Shown in pieces: positions 25,746-39,200 of a DNA stretch of 64,000 nucleotides. The translations under genes were made by a program, and so were the position numbers. This DNA is from Lunularia cruciata (taxonomy: Eukaryota > Streptophyta > Marchantiopsida > Lunulariales > Lunulariaceae). The notes beneath the pieces are model-generated. The model searched no databases and was not told the DNA's origin. It was given only the letters and a program-made list of their open reading frames with translations. The stretch's first letter is position 1, and each line of letters opens with the position of its first letter. The stretch covers positions 65,352,944 to 65,416,943 of the forward strand of contig OX419755.1 of the NCBI GenBank assembly GCA_948567375.1, in the 5' to 3' direction.

Positions 25746-27119
25746 ATAGATATTAAGAGAAACACGTATATACAATAAGCATGGATTGAAAAAATAGAAA
25801 CAAAACAATAGTGCATGTAGCAAAATACAACTCACATGAAAAGACAATGACTTAACAAGGCACAATTGAAAAATACTCATTAATAGAAACATGAATCGTT
25901 ACCTTGCAAAAGCATGAATGGAAAACATTAGTTAACATAAAAAGTGCCAAATGACATGATTTATGCATGGTATGTACAAATAGAGATTAGCAATAAATCC
26001 ATAAAGGAGTTTAAGAGAAACAAACAAATGAAACATTGAGATTCCACACAATGTATAAAAGCCAAGAAAAGTTTGGTGAATATAGTTCAAGCTTTCATAT
26101 TATAAAAAAAGTGATATATAAAGAATTACATAATCAAATGTACAAAGGTGATGTCCATCTATGGACCGTAGCATGGAAGGAATAGAGTTTGGAGTGGAAT
26201 GCACTAGGTGCATCTAGGGCATACTCAATGCATCATCTATATACATTGTGAGGTTTCAAGTACATACTACTGACATGTATCCCTGCTCTCTATCTATCAA
26301 GATAGAGAACAAGAGATGGAGAATTCAATTAGTCCTTGCTAGTCTTACATATGGGTAGACATTATACTCTCAAAGTTGTTTTGAAGTCCACTCATCCTCA
26401 AAGAATGTAATAGTTGGGCAAGCATCAATTTTAAATCTATCTAATGGACCTACCAAATAATTGAACATAGAAATATGTGCCAACTATTTAGTTAACATGG
26501 TGTGAAGCCACCAGGGTGGATAGCACCATGTAGTATTTCCTTCAATATGGTAATGCAGAACTATCTGCTATTAGAATATCTCAAATGGATAACTCATATG
26601 AAGTAAATGTGCTATAAGCCATCATCATAACTATTGGTGTCACACAATAGACCTAGACTTGTGTACTCCCAGTGGCAAGAAGCCATATGTCCTCATAAAA
26701 TGGAGGAAGAACTCCAACTTGCTCTTTGTAGAATCAAACCATATAATAACCTCAAAGTGTGTCGGATGAAATGCCAAAAATTGTTCACTTGGTTGTGGTA
26801 TATAACGTATGGAGTCTAGGTTTGTCTCTCCATGTGGTGCTAGACATATTCTACACGACAAGCATGCCTTCTATGATAAATGGCACTAGTTGACCACATA
26901 ACATTTACCAGACATCCCACATCCAACTACAATCTTTTTTGTGTCTGCAACCTTTGTTGTTCCACTAGGTAGATGATGCAAGGAATAAATGTGGTAGATT
27001 GGTTGGGCTCTACTATAGGTGGAGACTTGTGCTTGATATGCTCACCTTCATCTGTTTGAGTCTAAGTGTCTTGCACTATATCATTTATTTGAGTGATCCA
27101 AGTGAGCCAAAGTAAATCC
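25746..27119. other. AT-rich non-genic DNA
   Basis: No gene is recognised. A minus-strand stretch at 26861-26640 reads with few stops (LEFFLHFMRTYGFLPLG) and may be a coding relic of the same minus-strand element as 27.1-27.6 kb, but no family can be named. Confidence 0.3.
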
Positions 27120-27560
27120 TCAGTCTGAGTTAGCTAGCAAACTCTCTCTACATCATCCATGTTAGTCATATGGAAATCTATCCCTAGATCATTCATTTGA
27201 CTCACTTGGAAATCTTTCTCCACATCATTCATTTCAATCATAATCATCATTATTTTTAAAACACCAATCTGAATCTACATTTGTGTCTGGCTAGTAACTA
27301 TGTCTAAAGCAATTCTCACCTCATGAAAAGTATTTTGAGTTTGTCTTAACTCAGGCTAAGTCCTCTCCAGCCTCTCACACTCAAGAGTGAACCCTTGCTT
27401 GATTAACTCTTCCTGACTCCCTAAAGCCTTGACCATAGTCTTTTCCCAAGCGACCTCTATGTCTAACTCTACCAGTCTATCCACTCTTGCTCTTGCATCC
27501 TTGTTAAAGCTCAAATCTAACTCTTCCCACTCAACCTAACCATGCTCTCATACAAGAAGA
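27120..27560 (-). pseudogene. Degraded coiled-coil-like ORF on the minus strand
   Basis: Reading the minus strand, 27470-27300 gives a heptad-like run with GSQEELIKQGFTLECERLE and PELRQTQNTFHEV, broken by a stop. Then 27240-27140 holds two near repeats of a phrase with MNDVEKDFQVSQMND and MTNMDDVER. This suggests the remains of a retroelement structural protein, but no hallmark domain is present. Confidence 0.35.
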
Positions 27561-29597
27561 ATGTGCTCTCTCTTTGGTATGTCTTGGTCTAGCATATGAG
27601 TAATTGAGTACACTTTCTTTCTCCAATATGTCCATTCATGAGTAATACTCCCTCTCAATATGTACGACATCCCTATCTATGAAGACAGCCTCTCGAGAAA
27701 ATCCACATCCATCCTATCCAACCCATCTCTTGATGGCTCTCTAGATGGACAAATTGAGAGAGAAGATCCTCTAATGGCTCAACACTCAAAAAGGGGCATC
27801 ATAGCATTTGATCATGGGAGAATGGTCCTACAAAGACTTGGTATGTGAACTACTCCCAACCTCCAGACTTGGGCACAAATACATTGATTACTAGAATCAA
27901 CATTCAGAGAATAATACACCATCCAAGTATATTCTGCAATATGGGTTTTTGCTTATAACTAGTGGTGAAGTGTTACACACAAGAGTTTAGTATACTAGGA
28001 TATGAGAGCATAACATCCCTTCAAAGCAAGATGATTCCAAAACTCATTCCGTGCATATGGAGTTCATATCTCATTATATGCATATGGAGTTTGGATGAAA
28101 GGTATACTAAATATGTGGAACTCAATGAAGAAAAATGAGTACAAAAGCCATTTGAGGAATTGGAGATCCAAAACTCAATAATGCACATGGGATGCAAGTT
28201 ATGTAAAGTATAAAAAATATGTACAAGATAGCAAACACCTGACCAAACAACACCATAAATAAACCAAACCTAGAAACATATGTAGAGTAATACCTATATA
28301 CCAATAACATGCATATGAAAAGCAAAAACAGAACAACATGCATATGAAAAGCAAAAACAAGTAAAAATGCAAGCAGAGAAATTAAATTAACTTAAAAAGC
28401 CAAACAAGAAAGATTCAAATAGACCAAAGTAGAAAATAAATGTAACAGCTAGGAAATTGGAAGTTGAGGAAGATTTGTGAGTAAGCCTAGATGTATGAGC
28501 TCCAAAGTATGAAATTGCTCAAAGAAAAAGGGAAGTAGAGCTAAGTGTTAGAGGACTGTATGTAGATTATATTGCAATATGTGTTATGAATACATGAGTC
28601 CTAAAACACCAAAAACACAAAGGGAAGCATAAAAGTAGTCATAGTATGCCTCCACAAAAGCACAAATGACTTCATCAATGCATAATGTGCAACTTGATAT
28701 GAGTAATGAATCCATAAAGGAGGTGAAGAATCTAAAAAATTCCTTGTTAGGTTAAGCTCAAACACAATATAAATAATTTCTGATCAATAGCAATGCAAAA
28801 CTGATATACATCATGTAATAAATCAACACTAAACAAAGCATGTATCAAAATAAAGACAATAACGTGTAAAGGGAGAGATAACTTGCCAAACTAAACAATT
28901 AATTGAATGGACATCACTCATCATCCTCTTGTTGATGGTCATTCTCTCCTTATATTGATCTCTCTGCCAAAGCATGGACATAATCATGCTCACCTATAGG
29001 CTGATTGTATGTGACCTCATCTGCACCCAAGAACTGACCCACATAGCTCATCTTGTACCACCACCATTTGGATGTCATAGTTGTTTCTAGAAGTACCATA
29101 TCTTGGCCTCCACAATTGGTAACATAAGCTCCACCCAATCATAGTTCTCATCAGCTTGCGACACCTTTGGGGTCACATGGAGAATAGAATATCCATGTAC
29201 CACCTTTGGCCTACTAATGGGGATAAGAAGTAAACTAAGCATCTAGAAGAATGCTCTCCATATTGGATAGATGCATTGCGGGCAATATATCTCTTTGTGA
29301 TGAAGTCTCTCATTGGAAACCATTCCTTGATCAACTAATGTGGAACATATCTCCTTTTTGGCATATTACCTCTCGACAAAGCAAATGTATCTTGAATACC
29401 TCCAACCATCGAAGTGAAAGGTCTGTCAAGTACCATGGCCATGTGGGTGATCTTGTTCCATGTGCATGCAAACTTTGTGCACAAAGCAACCTATAAGGAA
29501 AAAGCCAAATTGCAAAGAATGAAAAATTATTGCAAGTGGAATCACTCACAAAAGACATTCTTGTTTATTATGGGAAATTTATTTGCTTGCATCATGG
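27561..29597. other. AT-rich non-genic DNA with a minus-strand coding-like patch
   Basis: At 29560-28950 the minus strand gives unusually long, Trp- and Leu-containing frames (TRSPTWPWYLTDLSLRWLEV and further MGGAYVTNCGGQDMVLLE) that appear to be pieces of one broken ORF. No family is recognised. The remaining part shows nothing. Confidence 0.3.
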
Positions 29598-29822
29598 ATG
29601 TATCCACTTGTGTAATAGCAAGATTTGATCATAATTGATGCGGATCCAATTGGGTTGGGAGTAGATCCGCTCCAACAATGGTAGATACTCTTGCTCGAGC
29701 AAATAGATTCACTTGGGCAAGAGTGGACCCGCTCGCTCGAGATGTAGATCCACTTGGCAAAGATGGATCTGCTTGGCCAAGAGGTGGATCTACTCAGCCA
29801 AATGGCCAGATCTACTTGCAAA
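29598..29822 (+). repeat. Short-period array of a GGATCYRCTTGG-like motif
   Basis: About ten degenerate copies lie roughly every 20 bases: for example 29642 GGATCCAATTGG, 29662 AGATCCGCTCC, 29704 AGATTCACTTGG, 29746 AGATCCACTTGG, 29764 GGATCTGCTTGG, 29785 GGATCTACTCAG, 29808 AGATCTACTTGC. The spacers also tend to contain CAAGAG or GCAA. Confidence 0.75.
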
Positions 29823-30274
29823 GGAAGAAATTTCTCATATAGTTTGGATTACGTTCTACATCATTTCCATAGAAAATTGACATAATTGAAAAATTCAACA
29901 AAATTGAAAAATTATAAAATTGCAAAACCATAGGAAATTTGAATGGTGAAATTGAGATTAGAACTTACGTTTGAGCTAAGGAATTCTAACCCAACACTTA
30001 TCTTCAACCCAATGCATTAAGGTCTACCCCACATATGCATTTGACTACATCTCTGACCTAGGTCTTGTCTAGCCATGCCTTAATAATCAAGGTTATTTTA
30101 TCTTACATGTTGAATTTAATCAATCATTGACCTTCTCTTGTGTACTTCATGTTTGGAGAGTCCCAACACTTTTCATAATCTGATATGTCCGCCATCTTTG
30201 ACCTTTCTAAATGCATGAATTGTGGATCCATTATTTCTCTATTTTTGAAACTCAACACTGGAGTTCTATTCACT
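29823..30274. other. AT-rich spacer
   Basis: Nothing recognised. Confidence 0.3.
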
Positions 30275-30975
30275 CCTTTATAAAAATGACCTCTTTCTTA
30301 TTTTTGTAAGTTTTCTCTGTTCATAGAGTCTACTTTGCTCACAACTATAGAGTTATGTTTGGTACTCAATGACAATTGCCTCTCTCAAGATTTTTGTAAA
30401 TCATCTCTATTCTTTGAGTGTATTTCAATCACAACTCTCAAGTTCTCTCCGGTCCCAAACATTGAATGCACACACTCTCTAAATTTTGAATATATGTCTC
30501 TATTTATAGAGTCTACTTCCCTCTCAAGCTATGTCCGGTCCTCTATGGGAATTGCCTCCCTCATGAATTCTGAATATTGTCTTTGGTCTTTGAGTCTATT
30601 TCCCTCACAATTATGGAGTTCTCTCGGATCCCAAACATTGAATGTCTTCTCTCTCCAAATTTCAAAAATTGGTCTTTGTTTACAAAGTCTACTTCCTTCT
30701 CTCCTCTTGAAATCCTGGCCTCTATGGGAATGGACTCTCTCCTAATTTTTGAGAATCAGGCTTTTTTCACAAATTTTGTTGCTTGTAAATGGTCATGTTC
30801 TACTCACTCCTTACCAAGAATGGCCTCTCTACCTAAATTTCTAGAAGTCATCTTTGTTCACAATTCACTAAATCTTTAAAATCTTTGTTCTATCCTTATA
30901 AAATATGAGAATGACTTCTCTCCATTGTTTTTAGAAATTAGCTTTGTTTGCACTTCCTTCTAAACAATCAATTTT
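30275..30975. repeat. Satellite-like array: about eight 90-bp units in dimers of about 178 bp
   Basis: Units open with GAATTGCCTCYCTC- or GACYTCTCTC-like sequence, then a T-rich middle with TTTGAGTCTAYTTC, and end with GGTCCCAAACATTGAAT or GGTCCTCTATGG. CCAAACATTGAAT recurs at 30455 and 30631, and AGAGTCTACTT at about 30327, 30508 and (as AAAGTCTACTT) 30685. The alternate units are more alike than neighbours, a higher-order dimer pattern. Later units, past 30730, are more diverged. Confidence 0.7.
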
Positions 30976-33834
30976 TGTTACCTCTTATGCATGAAAGTAC
31001 TCTCTTGATTTCTTGACTTCTTTCTAGTCTTATGTATATTAATTCATTGACTTGTAAGGAAATTCTGTTCTTGTGCAAGGTTTGACTTTGGATCTTTTGC
31101 CACCACTCACCTTATAGTAGAGGCACATTGAATAATTAAATTTCCCTAAGATGCACATCCGCTTCTTGCAAATAAAAAAATCTCTTACATTGGGAGTAGA
31201 ATACATATGTCCCTAACCTAATTGAACACCTCTATTGGCACAAGCACAAGAACCCTCCCTAAGCATACAATATTCATCATCAATAGCTCACCCTCAAGCA
31301 ATTTGAATAAGCAGACCACAAACAATTCAAACCCACATATATGTGCAACTCAGGTTGATAAACAAGCAACAACACCAATGAATTGAGCAACCTCAGCCTT
31401 TAGCCAAGTGAATCATGCCCAAACCCTAGCGCATCCACCCCATCCTAAGTAAATCCACCCAAAATCCAAGCAGATCCATATCCAACTTAGGCAAGTCAAC
31501 TAATCAACCTTGGCACTTCAAATTTAGAGTTAGGTGAAGCTAGTCCAACATTGGCCGGATCTGCTCACTGATCCACTCCAAACCCGAGTGGATCCAATCC
31601 ATCTATCTCTGCAACAAGCACCTTTGCATCCTATGGCTGCACCAAACCGTGATGCAAGTGAACACACTATCAAATACATGGATCCATTCAAAATGAAGCA
31701 AGGCCATTTCATCAACCATATACAAAAATCATTGTGCAAGACTATTTTTCTTTTTTCATTCCTAAGGCTCTATAACTGATTGCCTTGTTTCTTCTCTAGT
31801 ATAACTAACGCTCCCAACACTAGCCTCTATGTGAGGATGATTTGAGGCACCTACATCCATGAACGGAGGAGCATATACTTATCTCTAACTATTTCCTCTT
31901 CATCATCTCACAGATTGCATCTATTAATTAAAAAAATGTGCAAATAATGCATGTGGATATCCAATGCAAGAGATAGGAGTTACATTTCTTGGGTTTTTGT
32001 TAAACCCTCAACTCCCACAAAGAGTGCAAACATACTTATACCAATGCAATGTTCATTTAAAGATCTTGTTCAAGCTACACGCCAGTTGAAATCCTTCCTT
32101 TCTTGCATGTTAGCTTGTTTGAAAAGAGGTACTAGATGAGTCATTGGCACATATCCAACATCTCCTATTAAATACTATTGGCTTTCAAATGATGCGCATG
32201 TGCATTTGTGTTTTAGGTCCAATCAAACCTCCGATATTTTTAAACATGTCATATCATGACATGAACATGCCATTCTTGAGCAATGTCATGATGGTCATTA
32301 GCAACCCACTCATGTATTAATCAGTAGTCACCAATTACCATAGACATAAATGTCAATTGTCAATACTCTCATTTTTCAAAACCAAAGCTTTGAATATTCA
32401 GTTCCTTTTACTTGCCGAGAAGTGGATAATTTTGCACTTGTTATCACAAATCACTTGAGCATTGATTGAGTACGAGCCCTTTCTGTAGTAAACTTCCCAT
32501 CAATAGTTGGCCATTGCACCAAAAAGAAGGAGCAAAACCATCCACTGACTCTACACACCTTGGAAACACTTTCTTCACAAACACAGATGAAATTCTAGAA
32601 CTCTTCTCACTCTTTGGTCATTGCACGTCCTTTTTAAGAATAGACAGATGGTAATGATTACACTTTGAGTAAATTTGGTTGTGGATCCTAAACTTATTTC
32701 CCATAAGTTCATTCCCTTGGCAACATAGGCTCCATTTCCATTATGTCCAAATTGATTTAGAACCAATGCAACTTGTAGGCATATTGGTGTTTTGCATCTT
32801 CTTGGATCTCCACTTCTTTTAAAGAGAACATGCTCTTTGACTTAATTCACTAAAGTACAAAGAGGAGCATGTATCCATTCTCACTAGTTGTTTGAACACC
32901 AAAGGATCAAACGAAAAAAATATTTATATACAAACATTTGCATTAGTTCCTTCAAATATCACTTATTTATATACAAACTCTATACTTTGCAACATTTGCA
33001 TTAGTTCCTTCAAATATCACCTTTTTTGGATAAATTTCCATCATTTCAGAAGCATATATGTATTATCTATGTACTCCTCTTCTTTCTTCCAATCCCCAAA
33101 ATCCCAATCCCATTCATCCTCACACCATTCCTCTGCATTTTTCTTAAAATCAACAAATTCAACTCTTATGTACCTTTCATTTCTCTCCTCAGCAGTTTAC
33201 AAGTACTAAGGTGGGGCATTGTGAATGAAATAAACTCAAATTCCAACCTAAGTTCACAAATTTCCCAATCAATTTGCAAGTGCGTACTCACAACAACCAT
33301 AAACCTAAATTGCATCACCTACCGCTATCAACTATCAACAGGTGATGCATGCTTTTTGCAAGAGGAAAAAAATTGAAACATGAAATAACAACCAAAACTA
33401 TGCTAGGACCTGCATCTTTTCTGGATTGTTGCTTCTTGCTCTCTACCAAAGTTTGCCTTCGGAACAAGAGGACCAAGGACCAAGGAAAAGGGGTAGGGAA
33501 ATGAAACATTTCAAATTCTCACATCTATAGGAGTGACACCTATCAAAGGATTTCAAATTTAATTAATATCTATCATGAATGTTTGCTTGAGGTCCCGTAA
33601 TCCCTCATAAACCCGTGATTTGTGATGGATTTGCTAAAAGATGACCGTAGCCGGTTTATTGCAACAAGATATAGACTGGAAAAATTGTGAGGATTTTGCC
33701 CCGGTGCACCATAAAACTTTCCAAGACCTCTTGCAAGTTTTCTTTACAAAATATTTCCGGCCGTTGGTATGGTCGAACTGAAAACCCCCTAATTACATCC
33801 CTGTTACAGCAATAGGAACACCCCATTTATTGCG
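30976..33834. other. AT-rich non-genic DNA
   Basis: No gene is recognised. Around 31400-31600 there are more GGATC-type motifs in both orientations (AAGCAGATCCAT, GGATCTGCTCACTGATCC, GAGTGGATCCAATCC). At 32923-33020 a block beginning AACATTTGCATTAGTTCC is directly repeated with a 59-base period. Confidence 0.35.
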
Positions 33835-34317
33835 TTGCAGACAACACGTGTCAGGGAAGACTTATACTTGGTCCGAGATGATCAGGTGACAATAGCGGAT
33901 GTCGTGGTCACGAACCCTGCGCGGGATACGGTTTCGGAGGGAGTGATTACCCATCCCCCTGGATGGGCGGCGAGTGCAGCAGCAGGTCGCAAGGTCTCCA
34001 AGTATAGGGGCATGCAGCGAGGTCACCTCTTTGTTCCTCTAGCCTTGGAGTTATATGGAGCGATGGACACGGCATTTGACACATTTGTCAAGGAGTGCGC
34101 AAGAGCTTATCATGTTAGGCGTCAGGGGGTACCACTCTCACTCTCGTACTTTGTAGCTTACTTTAGACAGCGTGTGTCCATTGCTCTACAGAGTGCAGTG
34201 GCTGGTGCAATCCATAGGAGAGCAATCACATTAGGTGATGTTTCTTCGGATGCTCCAGTTGTGTGTAGACCGTACGATTTGCATAGCTCGGATATCTTAG
34301 GTGCGGTAGGGTAGATT
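33835..34317 (+). pseudogene. C-terminal part of a probable non-LTR retroelement protein
   Basis: A 159-codon open frame without an ATG start (it begins at a TTG after an in-frame break). It contains VTIADVVVTNPA, a run of Ala ending AAAGRKVSKYRG, FVPLALELYGAMDTAFDTF and LSYFVAYFRQRVSIALQSAV. The order (beta-rich DVVVTNP, AAA-K-YR, FVPLA-E-YG, then RISVAL-type helix) is what I associate with the last, nuclease-like part of some reverse-transcriptase-bearing elements; this is from memory. It ends in TAG at 34312-34314. GC is higher than its surroundings, so it is a younger insertion than the AT-rich flanks. Confidence 0.45.
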
Positions 34318-35454
34318 TCTCATACAGACTCTATTGGGGCTTAGCCCCATGTTACCTTTTTTGTCTCCCCCTTGTACGGCTTGATGGGGGTCTTCCCATC
34401 CTTCGTTTTTCCTACACGGTCGCCTTTTTCATTTACTGCAGTAGGGGCATTGAAGTCCTGAGAAGGAAATCATTTTGTGAAGCACTTTCAATGGCTCGCA
34501 TTCCTGTCAAAGCTACTCTGACTTCTATCGAGTGAAGTCTCGCTAAAATGAATATTTTGGACTAGATGGTCGAGAAGAGTTGAGGACGGGGAAAACTTTT
34601 ATCATGGAAGTTCTTAGGTCTTACGTCGTGACATCAACATTGATGTAGATTTCTAGACGGATACATGTAATTGCTCACCGGTTCCACACAAACTCAAATT
34701 GCCACAGATTAACGGACTATGCTATTTTGAAACCAAATTCAGAGACTTACAACTCGCTCAAGCAAAACCATGTTACCATCTCCAGAGCTTCCCCTTTTTT
34801 CTTCCGTCAAAGCAACAATTCCATATCCATCACACGGAGTGACAGGGCGAAAGTGCCCCACCTACGTAAATTCCACATTTTTGTGCTAACTGGAAGAGGA
34901 GTCTGAGGAGTTTCTTGTATCTCGTGAGGTTGCCATTCTACCATTTGGAGTTCTTAGCCCAATTGTATGAGCACATAACCTATAACATAATCGTGGACGT
35001 GACTCTCGTCAAGTATCACGTGAAGTTTTATTAGAAATTTGATAAAAAAGCTATCAAAGGGTAACACTACAAATCGGGTCATAAGTTAGTGTATTGCAAC
35101 TATTATTTCCCGTCGTAGAAGAAAATGTATTAATCATGTATGTTGATGTACATTATTTCGATAAAAAATAAATAAATTCGTTATTCGTCGCTTGCGTGTG
35201 ATCACCTGCCGGATATATCTGACGTTACGGATAAATAAATTAGACTACGCCCTTTCATCCTACCTGTAAAAAATTTTGATATCCATAAAAAAAAGTTACA
35301 TGTAAGATACCCATAACGAACAACTTTTTTTTGGGTCTTTACACGTAGTGAAAAACCTGTATTTAAAAGGCCCTAGTAGAAACATAACCAAGCACTCGTG
35401 AGATTTGAGCGTCATTATGCATCTTTCTTTCATCATATTGTTCTCAAATGTTTC
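34318..35454. other. Element 3' flank and AT-rich spacer
   Basis: Positions 34318-34440 belong to the duplicated element end (see 35455-35830). The rest shows no gene. Confidence 0.35.
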
Positions 35455-35830
35455 CTTTCAGGTGTGTTTTCCTCTCACTCTCATACTTTGTATAATATTT
35501 TTGACAACTGGTGTACATAGGGGAGTGGCTGGTGCAATCTTTAGTAGAGCAGTCACACTGGGTGATGCTTCTCCAGATGATGATCAATTGTTTTTAGACA
35601 GTACTAATTTGCATAGCTCGGATATCTTAGGTGCAGTAGGGTCTAATTGGGTGATGCTTCTCCAGATAATGATCAGTTGTTTTTAGACAGTACTAACTTG
35701 CATAGCTCGGATATCTTAGGTGCAGTAGTGCTTTGCCCCATTTTATCTATTTTGTCTCACTCTTGCACCGCTTGATGGAGTCTTCCCATCCTTTGTGTTT
35801 TCTACGCAGTCCCCCTTCCTTCAGGGTGGG
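35455..35830 (+). repeat. Second, 5'-truncated copy of the 34.1-34.4 kb element end
   Basis: Homology to about 34120-34440 starts near 35455 (CTCTCACTCTCATACTTTG). It runs through the frame ending LHSSDILGAVG into the non-coding tail with CGCTTGATGG and CTTCCCATCC. Within it an 89-bp piece, from GGGTGATGCTTCTCC to GGTGCAGTAG, is tandemly duplicated (35560 and 35649). A copy that keeps only the 3' end fits 5'-truncated retroposition. Confidence 0.7.
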
Positions 35831-36144
35831 TTTGACTATCTTCTGTTCGTCTTCTTCCTTTCAGAGTTTGAAACCAATGGCGGAGATGGAGGTCAAGATT
35901 CCTAAGAACTAAAAGACTTTGCCGTAGCAACGCTTCATCGACGCTTCATGTTTTATGAAGATTGATGATTTTGAAGAATCGACTTTTATGCTATATGAAA
36001 GGTGGTAGAAAGCATGGACATGGACGAACCACATCGATCGATGCGAAAGTGGAGAACACGAGTACAGCCCATATAACCCTCATTAACAATAAACTGAGTA
36101 AGATTCAAAATGAGTGAAGAAACCGAGTCAAAAAATATAGGAAG
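35831..36144. other. Spacer
   Basis: Nothing recognised. Confidence 0.3.
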
Positions 36145-36263
36145 TTGCTATTTTCACAACACTTTTAACTATTTCCACTACATTTAACCCCAAACCCCAG
36201 CGCTGAGACTAGTTTAGGGTCGATTAATTTACAGTGTAGTGGTGGAAATAGCAATGCCCATAG
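36145..36263. mobile_element. MITE-like element A with inverted ends
   Basis: The left end, TTGCTATTTTCACAACAC, and the right end, TAGTGGTGGAAATAGCAA read inversely, form imperfect terminal inverted repeats of about 18 bases. A second internal TATTTCCACTACA lies 20 bases in. About 119 bases long and non-coding. It is related to the element at 43836-43926. Confidence 0.6.
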
Positions 36264-39200
36264 TATAACCCCCTAAAGGAACGAGGAGAATAGGAATACA
36301 AGGCACCATAAAACCAAAAAACTGAAAATAATACTGAAGGAGCACACGGTCCAAGGAAACATGGCAAGACCCCATTGACCCATAAACTAAAAGCCCGGTA
36401 ACCACTAAAAAGAAACAGAATTCTAGGGTTGAATTGTGTGATAGAGGTTATTTATGGATATGGTTATATAGAGATGGGTTGGAAGTGTACCAGATGTTGC
36501 CCATCTATATAAAATGCCCAACACTTGCGAGTATTGGAAGATGAACATAATATTTTTGTCAATGCTATAAGGTGAATGTCGCCAACGAGACTATCATAAC
36601 TTCTACTCTCAGTAAGTATGTTATTTCTTAAAAAATTCTTATACTAGCCCTACAAAAAAAATTTCAAACAAAAATAAGGAGAAAAAATCATAAAAGATTT
36701 TCAATAAATCTCCGGCAACAAGCCCATCAACTCAAACTTGGTTTTGTTTATACTTGCCTTGTCAATACGTTTCAATTAATTAACTGACTAAGAGTACTAA
36801 AATTGTTCTAATAGCTTAAATGTAAGACATCTTTCTATTCTTTGTGGAGAGATTGAGTTTTGTGAAAGATAACATTGACTGCAGTAAATCAATTGATGAA
36901 AAACCATTTACACATTAAGGCCAATCGTGACTATACTAGTGATGACCTTCACAAATTAGGGTTGATTTATATTAATACAGGGGTCTTCGTTACTCGCCAT
37001 TTCAAGTGGACAGCAAAAGCTGACAATTTAAAAAAACGCCAGCTTCAGAGTAGTCGTACAAATATGATAGAATTCAATAGGTAATATGGGACGAATTAAC
37101 ATGTTCTTGTTGACACTTAGACAATGAAGGTGAATCAATATGCCAATGTCTTTCTTCTAATAGTTTGGTAAGTTGTCTAACTAGTATCAACTATATGTTT
37201 CTTCTTACACAACTCATCGAACACTTGGTTTTAATCTCAGTTACTATCTCATTGAATGGTTTGCTGGTAGTACCAAGAAGATTCTACTCTTGCAAAACTG
37301 TGCCATATACTACAATTTGGAATATGGGATATTTTGCCAACCAAAATTTCCTGTTATTCATGTCTTGTGCTTCAATGTAAGATGAGACGACTCATTTCCA
37401 GATTTCCGTGCAATATAGGCACCACAAGAGATTTTATCAGGACACGATCAATCAACCTTGGACCTCGTAGCTGCAAACGACATGGTTGTCTACATCATCA
37501 CCGGTTGAAATCATTGTGCTTGGACCCCACACAATCTCTGTACGAATTAGTACTCCATAGAGTTTTTCTCGAAGAGAGAAGAGCGTTGGGGTAGGTGTAG
37601 TTGAGGAGTCAAGCTTGAACTGTTTCACCTCACGCGGTAGTGGCAACGATTTTAGTCGTGGGGATTGCCACTACTTGAAGGCAGAGCTGCTGCCGCCATC
37701 GCGACCTTGACATTTACATTTGAGCCAGGACAGATATCCCCGCTTTCCTGCTGTTTCGCTTACCATGGATCAGAGCTTTTTGACTTCTCGATCAGTTCAT
37801 TTAGAATAATGGCATCCGTGAATTTGGTGTTGAACGCTGAAGGTACCAGGAAGTTGTTGATCAGGTCTTGAATGTCGTCGCAATTGCCGTGTCTGGTTCT
37901 CAAGTTCCTTGCAGCGACGGTATGGCAGGCATATAGTTGGCATGGAGAGAGTACCACTGTAGCGACATGGCACTCGACTGTGGTACGGATGTTTGACAGA
38001 CGATGCATCAGCTTGACAGGTGAGTTCTACTGAGCACGTATAAATTTCGCTTCCTGTGACCAGATTAATAAGATAAATTCACGATGGCCGACCGACCATT
38101 GATTTATTCACTCACAAAGGTGAGCAAAGGTGAGGGAAAATGTTGAGTGCATACATCCTTGGCTTCTTTCTGATCGCTCTTTTGATGTTGGTATATTTCA
38201 TGTCGGTATAAAACCCAGGAAAATCCAGTTTGGATTTCGTTTCACGTTATATACATGAGTTTGATAGGTCTGAAATTGTGTGAAGTATAAGAGTCAGTGA
38301 ACTGCCTTCATGCCTTCTGTCGCTAACTTGCAACCTTTCTCTTAATATCGTTTAGGTAGATTTACTTGAACAAAAGCCTGTAAAGACTACGAATGAAAAG
38401 GAGAATTACTCAAAAGCGATCAAGCATCATGGCTGCTTGATTGGCAAAGAAGTAATCGACGTTGAGTCAAATCCAGTTTACGCGGCTGATGTAGCAGCTT
38501 GTTGAGCATGCCCATTGAGTTTCTCGGGTCCATCGTCAAATCCTCGGCTCAAACATAGCCAGCCTCGAGGTTTGCATTATTAATGTGTGAATTGACAATG
38601 ACAAAATTATACTTATAGCGGTAGCTAGTGCAAAGGTTGAAGCAGAGTCTGAACGTGTGCCAAAAGACCAGTGTCACTTTCAAATACACCAGAGGATGGA
38701 AAACTTCTGGCCTTCCTGGAAGAAAGCGGATTGATTCCTAACCGCGTTGAAAAACAATCTCACGAAATGATAAGAAGATATATCTTTCCCAATCTGACTT
38801 GAGTGGATTAATCTGACTTGCCATTTCTGACTTCCCAATCTGACTTGCCATTTCTATGTTATTTGAAAGGTCAGAACAGCCAACTTTACATGGTTTATTT
38901 GCAGTGTGTATAGCTTGAAGGAAAGAAGCATTCGTCTTTTGATCTCCGTCTCAAGAAAGACAAAAGACAAGAGATGTATGAATTAGAGAATTTGAACTAA
39001 ATTCATGATGTAACTTGCAAAAAGGAACAAATGTACAAATGAACATTTTATTTAGCAATATGGGCACTTGTTTTGGAATAACATGGAAGTTAAAGCAAAA
39101 ATTAAATTTTCTATGTACTTATTTTGATAGAATGGACATTATATTTAGATGTTGAACTAATATTTCGTTACTTGCTTTGATAAGTAGAGCTCTTGGAAGC

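Noticed and set aside
30335..30879. Open frames across the 90-bp repeat array
   Set aside because: Ser/Phe-rich translation of satellite-like repeats; no protein family.
37380..38900. Possible small gene in the balanced-composition stretch
   Set aside because: Only short frames (for example around 37810-37870 and 38358-38505) that could not be joined into a plausible protein.
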